DNA of 46,715 nt, from positions 1 through 46,715 of the forward strand of contig DAOVGM010000023.1 in assembly GCA_030672365.1 (NCBI GenBank). The letters are read 5' to 3'. A program made the translations under genes and the position numbers. The stretch comes from Methanomassiliicoccales archaeon. Its GTDB lineage: Archaea > Thermoplasmatota > Thermoplasmata > SG8-5 > JAGLSY01. The notes below the pieces were generated by a model. The model made no database searches, was not told where the DNA came from, and was given only the letters and a program-made list of their open reading frames with translations. Shown here in pieces: positions 9,826 through 17,186 of the stretch. The stretch's first letter is position 1. Every line of letters starts with the position of its first letter.

Positions 9826-9868
9826 ACTTCAGATCACTCTTAATTTCCCGATTATCGAGAGGGATAGC

Positions 9869-12379
9869 ATGAGCATCACATTGAGAATCAACGGTGAAGT
9901 CATCAAGGCCGAAGAGGGTATGACGATACTGGAGGCAGCCCAGGCCAGCGAAATTTACATTCCGAGGCTGTGCTATCATCCGAGTCTCGGAAGCTCCCAC
10001 GGTCTTGAGCCCGTCGAGGCGGTGTACAGGGAGGACGGCGAGTTTCACAATGACGGTTCCGGGCCGGAGGACGGTTTTTCAGGCTGTCGTTTATGTCTCG
10101 TTGAGATAGACGGACGCGGCGGGCTTTTCACGTCCTGCGATACTGTCGTCAAAGAAGGCATGGTGGTCAACACAGAGACCGAGGCGGTAAAGGAGGAGCG
10201 GAGGGACAACCTCGCAGAGATACTGAGAGACCATCCCCACGCCTGTCTTCTTTGCGCCCAGCAGGAGGGCTGTTCAAGAACGCAATGCTCTACAAACGTG
10301 CCGGAGGACGAGCGCTGCTGTCCCCTGCTGGGGCACTGCGAGCTACAGAAAATATCACAGTATGTTGGTGTCAGGGAGGACCTTACAAAATACGTGTTCA
10401 AAGACCTTCCAAAACACGAGGACGAGGCGCTTTTCAACCGCGATTACAACCTGTGCGTCTCCTGCTTGAGATGTATCCGAGCATGCCGTGATTTGAGAGG
10501 GATAGAAACTCTGGGCTTCGTCTACCGGAACGGCAAGGCCATCGTTGGCCCCACCAAGAGTACGGATTTAGCCGGTTCGGACTGCCGGTTTTGCGGTGCC
10601 TGCGCCGAGGTGTGCCCCACAGGAGCGATAACAGACAAGGATTTGCCCAGAGGAGAGAGGGAGGATGTACTGGTCCCGTGCATTGCGAATTGTCCGGCAG
10701 GCATAGACATACCGAGATATATCTGGCACGTCAGTGAGGGCAGGTATTCAGAGGCTACGGCGGTGATAAAAGAGAAGATACCGTTCCCCAGGATCCTGGG
10801 ATGGGTGTGCTTCCATCCATGTGAGGACGCTTGCCGCAGAGGAGAACTCAACAAACCAATGGCCATATGCGCCCTGAAACGGTTTGCCGCAGAGCATGTC
10901 AACGACACATGGAAGCCGGATGTAAATGAACCTACCGGAAAAACAGTGGCGGTGATAGGAAGCGGCCCTGCAGGACTATCTGCGGCATACTATCTGGCCT
11001 TATCGGGGCACGGCGTGACTGTTTTCGAGGAAGGGGACAAAATAGGCGGCATGTTGAGATACGCCATTCCTGATTACCGCTTGCCCCCGGACGTACTCGA
11101 CGAGGAGCTGAAAGTTCTGGACGAGCTCAATGTGGAATTAAGAACAAACACCAGGATCGGAGAAGGCATTACGATACCCGACCTGAGGCAAGACTTCCAG
11201 GCGGTGTTTATCGGCACTGGTGCCACCCAAAGCAAGAAGATACCGGTAGACGGCTCCGAACTGGACGGTGTCGAATGGGGCCTTGATTTCCTGAGGCATG
11301 TGAAAAAGAAGGAAGTGACTTCAATTACTGGACGAGTGACTGTCATCGGCGGTGGTAATGTCGCCATAGATGTCGCGAGAACTGCTGTGCGATTGGGTGC
11401 CAGCGAGGTCCAGCTTGCCTGTCTGGAGAGTGATGAAGAGATGCCGGCTCACGATTGGGAGATAGAGGAGGCCGGTGAAGAAGGGGTAATTATGAACCCC
11501 TCCTGGGGCCCGAAGAGAATCCTCGGCGATGACAAAGTAACGGGAATCGAGCTGGTCAAATGTACCTCAGTGTTCGACAGCCGGGGCAACTTCGCTCCCG
11601 AATTTGACGATACTACGACCACGACCAAAGAAACAGAGAATGTGATTCTGGCAATAGGTCAAAGCTCGGACCTTTCCTTCGTTACCGACATAGACACAAA
11701 AAAAGGTACGATACCCACAAATGAGGAGATGCAGACCAACACTGCCGGCGTCTTTGCCGGCGGCGAAGTTGCGAGGGGACCATCATCTGTCGTGGAGGCA
11801 GTGGCGGACGGAATGTCCGCAGCTTCGGCGATAGATAAGTATCTGGGCGGCACCGGAGAAATCCATGAATCATTCATGGAACAGGATGAGCCGAGTCCGA
11901 GAATCGGCAAGGCAGAGGGCTTTGCCGAAATGAGCCGGGCAGAGGTTCCGAAAAGACCGGCCGGGGAACGGAAAAAATCCTTTGATGCTGTAGAACTCGG
12001 CTATGATGACAGCCAGGCCAGGCAGGAGGCGGGACGCTGTTTGAGATGCGACCTGCGCCTCATGATACTGCCTGTGACCCTTCCGCCGGACAAGTGGCTG
12101 GAGCTCAACGAGGAAAATGTAGCAGAGGTCCCCGAAATCGAAGGGGTGTTCCAGCTGTTGGATGAGGACAAAAACTTAATAGTCATCAAGGGCACGATGG
12201 ACATAAAATCTGACCTGATGGAAAAATTGGGTTCGCAGACGAAGGCAAGGTATTTCGGGTTCGAGCCGGACCCGATGTATTCGAAGCGCGAAAGCGAGTT
12301 GATCCAGCAATACGTCCAACAGTTCGGGAAGATGCCGGAAGGTGACGGTGAGGAGGATGACCTTGATGATTTATTTTGA
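9869..12379 (+). CDS. NAD(P)H-dependent iron-sulfur flavoprotein: NuoG-like 2Fe-2S N-terminus, 4Fe-4S, GltD-like FAD/NAD(P) module, GIY-YIG-like C-terminal domain; BzdV-like electron donor
   Basis: RINGEVIKAEEGMTILEAAQ (2Fe-2S), CVSCLRCIRACRD, CRFCGACAEVCPTGAI, VIGSGPAGLSAAYYLALSGHGVTVFE and VIGGGNVAIDVARTAVRLGA. C-terminus ...DDLDDLF. Confidence 0.85.
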   Translation: MSITLRINGEVIKAEEGMTILEAAQASEIYIPRLCYHPSLGSSHGLEPVEAVYREDGEFHNDGSGPEDGFSGCRLCLVEIDGRGGLFTSCDTVVKEGMVVNTETEAVKEERRDNLAEILRDHPHACLLCAQQEGCSRTQCSTNVPEDERCCPLLGHCELQKISQYVGVREDLTKYVFKDLPKHEDEALFNRDYNLCVSCLRCIRACRDLRGIETLGFVYRNGKAIVGPTKSTDLAGSDCRFCGACAEVCPTGAITDKDLPRGEREDVLVPCIANCPAGIDIPRYIWHVSEGRYSEATAVIKEKIPFPRILGWVCFHPCEDACRRGELNKPMAICALKRFAAEHVNDTWKPDVNEPTGKTVAVIGSGPAGLSAAYYLALSGHGVTVFEEGDKIGGMLRYAIPDYRLPPDVLDEELKVLDELNVELRTNTRIGEGITIPDLRQDFQAVFIGTGATQSKKIPVDGSELDGVEWGLDFLRHVKKKEVTSITGRVTVIGGGNVAIDVARTAVRLGASEVQLACLESDEEMPAHDWEIEEAGEEGVIMNPSWGPKRILGDDKVTGIELVKCTSVFDSRGNFAPEFDDTTTTTKETENVILAIGQSSDLSFVTDIDTKKGTIPTNEEMQTNTAGVFAGGEVARGPSSVVEAVADGMSAASAIDKYLGGTGEIHESFMEQDEPSPRIGKAEGFAEMSRAEVPKRPAGERKKSFDAVELGYDDSQARQEAGRCLRCDLRLMILPVTLPPDKWLELNEENVAEVPEIEGVFQLLDEDKNLIVIKGTMDIKSDLMEKLGSQTKARYFGFEPDPMYSKRESELIQQYVQQFGKMPEGDGEEDDLDDLF

Positions 12380-12405
12380 TATTAGAGATTTAGGGAGGAA
12401 CAGAA

Positions 12406-12861
12406 ATGAAAATTGACAAAGAAAAATTGATGGTTCGCGTCATGAAAGAAGGTGACATCCAGGCGATAATAAACATAGATGCCAAGGTGACGGGGATCAA
12501 GAGAGCGGAGTATTATGAAAGAAAGGTAGCATCGATGCTGGACAACAAGGGTAGCATTGCAACTTCACTGGTTGCAGATAACGACGGGCTCGTTATAGGC
12601 TTCATAATGGGCAACATTTACACAGGCGAGTTCGGCATTCCCCAGACCACGGCATCACTCGACACCATCGGAATAGACCCGGATTATGCAAATCAGGGCA
12701 CAGGCGCACTTCTGCTCGAGGAGTTCATCAGACACGTCAAGGTGGCAGGGGTTAAGGACATCCAGACCCTCGTGGACTGGGACAATATCCGGTTGCTGAG
12801 GTTCTTCAACAAGAACGGATTCATACCTTCAAGGACTCTTAACCTTGAGAAGAGGATATGA
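12406..12861 (+). CDS. GNAT-family N-acetyltransferase (second copy)
   Basis: IGFIMGNIY, IGIDPDYANQGTGALLLEEFI, FFNKNGF. Confidence 0.85.
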   Translation: MKIDKEKLMVRVMKEGDIQAIINIDAKVTGIKRAEYYERKVASMLDNKGSIATSLVADNDGLVIGFIMGNIYTGEFGIPQTTASLDTIGIDPDYANQGTGALLLEEFIRHVKVAGVKDIQTLVDWDNIRLLRFFNKNGFIPSRTLNLEKRI

Positions 12862-13115
12862 TGGCCGAAGTCATTGATATTAAGAAAAACCCTTTGGAGA
12901 AGGAGGGTTGGCAACGGCGCTCCATACTCGACGAGCCGCGTTTGAGCGAGGTCGTGGAGATGTACGAGAGCATGGGACTGGATGTTATTGTGGTCGACTT
13001 CGAGCCGGAACTGGCGGAAGGGTGCAAGACCTGCCTGGCCTGTCAAACCGGAAAGTTCAAGGTCGTTTATACTAGACCCAAGAACGGTGACGGAGGTTCG
13101 GATGACCTCTTCTAA
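12858..13115 (+). CDS. Small uncharacterised protein with CKTCLAC motif and C-terminal SDDLF
   Basis: 85 aa; overlaps the preceding stop and the following start, as in translationally coupled operons. Confidence 0.7.
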   Translation: MMAEVIDIKKNPLEKEGWQRRSILDEPRLSEVVEMYESMGLDVIVVDFEPELAEGCKTCLACQTGKFKVVYTRPKNGDGGSDDLF

Positions 13116-13755
13116 GTTGCTTGTTGAGCGATTGGCCGTAGGCCCGCTTTTCACGAACTGCTACATTGTATGGGATGAAGGCACAGGCCGCGGCGTGATA
13201 ATCGACCCAGGTGAAGAGGGAGAAAAGATATTGATGAAAGTCAGTGACATCGGAGTAAAGATAGATAACATCCTTGCCACACATTGCCATTTCGACCACA
13301 TAGCTGCAGTTGCTCAACTCAAGAGGGAGATCGATGCAAACTTCTTGGCTCACAAGAAGGATTTGTTCTTTGTCGAGGACGGCCAAGCCTCGGCCCGAAG
13401 ATGGGGTTTTGATATCGAGCAACCCCCGAATCCGGATAGATTTATCGAGGATGGGGAAAAGATAGCAGTTGGAAATCTTGCTTTGGATGTATTGCATACG
13501 CCAGGACATTCGCCGGGCGGCGTGAGCTTCCTGCACGAGGGCATGGTCTTTGCAGGAGATTGCCTGTTCCAACGCTCGATCGGAAGGACAGACTTTCGCA
13601 AAGGTTCTTTTGAAATATTAGAAAACACCATCAAGACTCGACTTTACACCCTGCCAGACGATACGATAGTTTATACAGGCCACGGCCCAGTCACCACAGT
13701 GGGCGAGGAGAAGATGCAGAACCCGTTCGTTAAACAGTCAGGGGGCGTAACTTGA
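13102..13755 (+). CDS. MBL-fold (glyoxalase II-like) hydrolase
   Basis: THCHFDHIAA, HTPGHSPGG and FAGDCLF motifs; internal ATG at 13102 chosen. Confidence 0.88.
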   Translation: MTSSKLLVERLAVGPLFTNCYIVWDEGTGRGVIIDPGEEGEKILMKVSDIGVKIDNILATHCHFDHIAAVAQLKREIDANFLAHKKDLFFVEDGQASARRWGFDIEQPPNPDRFIEDGEKIAVGNLALDVLHTPGHSPGGVSFLHEGMVFAGDCLFQRSIGRTDFRKGSFEILENTIKTRLYTLPDDTIVYTGHGPVTTVGEEKMQNPFVKQSGGVT

Positions 13756-14033
13756 TGAAGCTGGCAATAGAACTGACCAAGCCTTTCTCGGATGCTGTCG
13801 GCAAACGCGAGCTGGAAGTAGATTTCGATGGCAGAAGTGTCGAAGAATTACTTCAGCATATGACAGAAAAATACCCGAAACTGAGGAAAGAAATATACGG
13901 CGAAACAGGCGAGGTCACAGAGTATGTGATCGTATTTGTGAACGACAAGCCGATATCCGCCCTGGATGGAACGGATACTGGACTGAAGAATGGGGATAAG
14001 CTCTTATTCTTTTTTCCCATCAGTGGTGGATGA
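13752..14033 (+). CDS. moaD-like: MoaD/ThiS-family ubiquitin-like sulfur carrier
   Basis: 93 aa ending in ...LLFFFPISGG (C-terminal diglycine), directly upstream of the AOR. Confidence 0.88.
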   Translation: MMKLAIELTKPFSDAVGKRELEVDFDGRSVEELLQHMTEKYPKLRKEIYGETGEVTEYVIVFVNDKPISALDGTDTGLKNGDKLLFFFPISGG

Positions 14034-14048
14034 GTAAAAAGTGATAAA

Positions 14049-15878
14049 ATGTTGAACAGAAAGCTCGGTATCATTGATCTATCCAAAAGAAAGGTTAAAA
14101 TTACGCAAACTCCAGACAATCTGAAAAAAGCCTTTTTAGGGGGACGGGGACTTAACATCCATTATCTTTATGATATGGTGAAGTCAGACATCGACCCGCT
14201 CGGACCTGAAAATGTCTTAATTTTCGGGACCGGCTTTTTGACAGGTACCTTGGTTCCGAATTCCAGCCGCTTCAACGTTTCAGCCAAATCACCGGAGACA
14301 GGCATACTCGGAGATGCGAACTGCGGCGGCTACTTCGCAGCAGAACTGCGGTATGCCGGCTTTGACAGACTCATTATCCTTGGCAAAGCGAAGGAACCGA
14401 GCTATCTGCATGTGACAGATGGCACGATCGAGATCAAAGGCGCGAAGGAATATTGGGGGTTAGACACCACAGATGTACAACTGGCCTTCAAGAAAGACCT
14501 CGGTCAAGTGGAGGCCGCGGTGTGCGGTGTGGCAGGCGAGAACCTCGTCAGGTTCGCATGCGTCAGGACTGGGGTGAAAAACGCTGCCGGCCGCTGCGGT
14601 CTCGGCGCGGTAATGGGCTCGAAAAATTTGAAGGCGGTTGTGACCAAGGGAACACAAGGTATCGAGATAGCTCATCCGGAGAAGATGTTCGAGGTTGTCG
14701 AGGAGCTCAAGGATTATTTGATGAGCTCTAAGATCACTCCGATACTCGGCAGTGTCGGAACTCCGCTTCTCTACGAGGTCAGCAATGCATTCGGCGCAAT
14801 AAGAACGAAGAACAGCCAGCTTAACGCCTGGTCAGATACATTGAACGCGGATGTCGTGGAGACCTTCGTGGACAAGATGATAGGATGCTCGTCCTGCTTC
14901 GTCCATTGCCGCCACAGGAACAAGCTCGGCGGCGAGGGCCCGGAGTATACTGCCCTCGGTCTTCTGGGTGCGAACCTCGGAATTGAGGACACGGCACATG
15001 TCATCGAGCTCAACAACATATGCAATGAGCTCGGTCTGGACATATCCTCCTCTGGTACGATTCTCGCGTGGGTGTTTGAGCTGTACGAGCGTGGGATTAT
15101 CGATAAGAAGATGGCCGGCGAGAAACTCCGCTTCGGCGATTTCGAGTTGGCAAAGAGCCTCCTCTATAAAATATCGCGAAGAGAGGGTTTCGGAGACATA
15201 CTGGCGGAGAGCACGAGGAACGTCGAGCGATTTGGTGAAAAATCAAAGGATTACCTCATCGCGGTCAAGGGCTTGCCGCAGAGCGACCCGCACGATGTCA
15301 GATACATGAAAGCGTTCGCGTTGGGAATAGCCACCGCCTCGAGAGGCGCAGATCACCTCCGAAGTAGGCCGACGCTCGAAATATTCTTCAACCTTCCAAA
15401 AGAGGTCAGGGAGCGGATTTACGGCAAGGGCGTGACAAATGACCCGACATCCTATATCGCAAAGGAGAAGCCCGTATATTTCTCTGACAACATCTTCGCT
15501 GCCATCGACTGTCTGGGCATATGCAAGTTCATTTGTCATGGTTTCAACAGCCCGCATTACGTGGACTATGCCTGGATGAAGAAGCTCATTCATTGCACAT
15601 CCGGCTGGCAGTTCAAAGAGAAGGAGATCGAAGCTGTCGGGAAGAGGGTTATCGACATCGAGAGAATGTTTAACACCAGAGAAGGAATCACGCGAAAGGA
15701 CGACACACTGCCAAAACGATACTTCGACGACCCGATGCCCTTGAAGATAGCAAAAGGACATCATATCGACAGGAAAGAATTCGACAAACTCCTCACAAGA
15801 TACTATAAAATTAGGGGTTGGGACAAAGACGGCCAGGTCAAAAAGGAGCGCGTCAGGGAGCTGGAGGCACTGCAATGA
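14049..15878 (+). CDS. aor-like: Tungsten-containing aldehyde:ferredoxin oxidoreductase family protein (AOR / possibly BamB-like)
   Basis: AFLGGRGLNIHYLYD, NVSAKSPETGILGDANCGGYFA, GCSSCFVHCRHRN, CGLGAVMGSKNLKAVV. Confidence 0.9.
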   Translation: MLNRKLGIIDLSKRKVKITQTPDNLKKAFLGGRGLNIHYLYDMVKSDIDPLGPENVLIFGTGFLTGTLVPNSSRFNVSAKSPETGILGDANCGGYFAAELRYAGFDRLIILGKAKEPSYLHVTDGTIEIKGAKEYWGLDTTDVQLAFKKDLGQVEAAVCGVAGENLVRFACVRTGVKNAAGRCGLGAVMGSKNLKAVVTKGTQGIEIAHPEKMFEVVEELKDYLMSSKITPILGSVGTPLLYEVSNAFGAIRTKNSQLNAWSDTLNADVVETFVDKMIGCSSCFVHCRHRNKLGGEGPEYTALGLLGANLGIEDTAHVIELNNICNELGLDISSSGTILAWVFELYERGIIDKKMAGEKLRFGDFELAKSLLYKISRREGFGDILAESTRNVERFGEKSKDYLIAVKGLPQSDPHDVRYMKAFALGIATASRGADHLRSRPTLEIFFNLPKEVRERIYGKGVTNDPTSYIAKEKPVYFSDNIFAAIDCLGICKFICHGFNSPHYVDYAWMKKLIHCTSGWQFKEKEIEAVGKRVIDIERMFNTREGITRKDDTLPKRYFDDPMPLKIAKGHHIDRKEFDKLLTRYYKIRGWDKDGQVKKERVRELEALQ

Positions 15879-16333
15879 AGTATCTGTACGTTTACCCTGA
15901 GAAATGTACCGGATGCAGGGAGTGCTCTCTCGCCTGTTCGCTCACCAAATTCGGTGAGTGCAATCCGAAGAAGGCGGCCATTACCGTTATCAGGGACGAG
16001 TTCAACAAATACGAGTTTCCCATTGTGTGCTATCAATGTGAGGACCCGGTATGCTTGAAATACTGCCATCAAAACGCTTACAGCATAGAGGACGGGGTTG
16101 TCATCAGGGACGAGGACAAGTGCATTGGTTGCAGGTTGTGCGCCGTACTCTGCCCGTATAATGCGATAACAGCCATCGACGGCGAGATAATCAAGTGCGA
16201 CCTGTGCGGCGGGGACCCGATGTGCGTTAAATTCTGTACTACCGGCGCAATTGAATACCTGGACGAGACCGAGGAGCTGGAAAAACGGCGGAAGGAAATG
16301 GCGGAAAAGTTCCTGGAGATATCCGGAAAATAA
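15875..16333 (+). CDS. Polyferredoxin with four [4Fe-4S] motifs (HycB/DmsB-like), AOR electron-transfer subunit
   Basis: CTGCRECSLAC, CYQCEDPVCLKYC, CIGCRLCAVLCP and CDLCGGDPMCVKFC; ATG overlaps the AOR stop. Confidence 0.88.
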   Translation: MKYLYVYPEKCTGCRECSLACSLTKFGECNPKKAAITVIRDEFNKYEFPIVCYQCEDPVCLKYCHQNAYSIEDGVVIRDEDKCIGCRLCAVLCPYNAITAIDGEIIKCDLCGGDPMCVKFCTTGAIEYLDETEELEKRRKEMAEKFLEISGK

Positions 16334-16343
16334 GACTTACCGA

Positions 16344-17153
16344 CTATTTTTTCGCCGTATGCCAGCCCCAGACTTGATACAAAGTTGAAAATCCGTTATC
16401 TCGTATGTGGTCAAGAAGCGCATCCAGCAATTTTAATCGCTCTTCATATGGGGTCTTTGGATAAAGACCGGCGGACTGTGCCGGAATGCTGTAAAAATCT
16501 TTTACCTCGTCTCTAGTCATTTCTATGGATGAATCGCCTCCACGAATATCCCCGAATCCAACCTCACCAAGGGTCTCTGGCAGCGTCCGGAGGTCCACGA
16601 TTTTCCGTCCGTAAGGTGCAAACTCCAGCCCGTCTTCGTTGGCTGACATAAATAGGTTTCCGCCGTCAATCTCACCGAACATCCCGATAAGATAGTTCAT
16701 TCCCACAATTCCGCCGGAATCCAATACTTCAAAAGCGGCGTGAAGGGTCCGGTCGAGGTCAGGTATCAGGAAGATACTGGCGTTGTATAATATAACATCA
16801 ACTTTGAAATTTATATGCTCTTCAAGTTTTTCCGCATCACACAAGACGAATTCAGTGTTGGGCACATCACTTGATTTATCCTCCGCCACGCCCAACATCA
16901 TCTCTGAAAAATCTATACCAATGACTTTTCCTTCCTTTCCGACAAGCTTTGCCAAAGCCAAGGTGGAGGCTCCGGTACCGCACCCTATATCGCACACACA
17001 CATCCCTTTTCGGATGCCGCAGACTGTTGCCAGCTCATAGGTGAGATTGTCGAAAAAACCGTATTTTTTTTCGAAGAGTTCATATGATTCCACAGATTTG
17101 TCAAAGTTGGAGCAGATGATTTGTTTTATGAATTCAGGGTCTTTAGTAGTCAT
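16344..17153 (-). CDS. Class-I SAM-dependent methyltransferase (UbiE/MenG-like)
   Basis: VCDIGCGTGASTLALAKLVGKEGKVIGIDFSEMML, VILYNASIFLI. Confidence 0.85.
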   Translation of the reverse strand: MTTKDPEFIKQIICSNFDKSVESYELFEKKYGFFDNLTYELATVCGIRKGMCVCDIGCGTGASTLALAKLVGKEGKVIGIDFSEMMLGVAEDKSSDVPNTEFVLCDAEKLEEHINFKVDVILYNASIFLIPDLDRTLHAAFEVLDSGGIVGMNYLIGMFGEIDGGNLFMSANEDGLEFAPYGRKIVDLRTLPETLGEVGFGDIRGGDSSIEMTRDEVKDFYSIPAQSAGLYPKTPYEERLKLLDALLDHIRDNGFSTLYQVWGWHTAKK

Positions 17154-17186
17154 TAATTATTCTCCAACTGCTCAAAACGCTTTGGT

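Noticed and set aside
12982-13101. N-terminal extension of the MBL hydrolase in the ORF track
   Set aside because: Overlaps the 85-aa CxxC protein out of frame. The internal ATG at 13102 gives the conserved hydrolase N-terminus.
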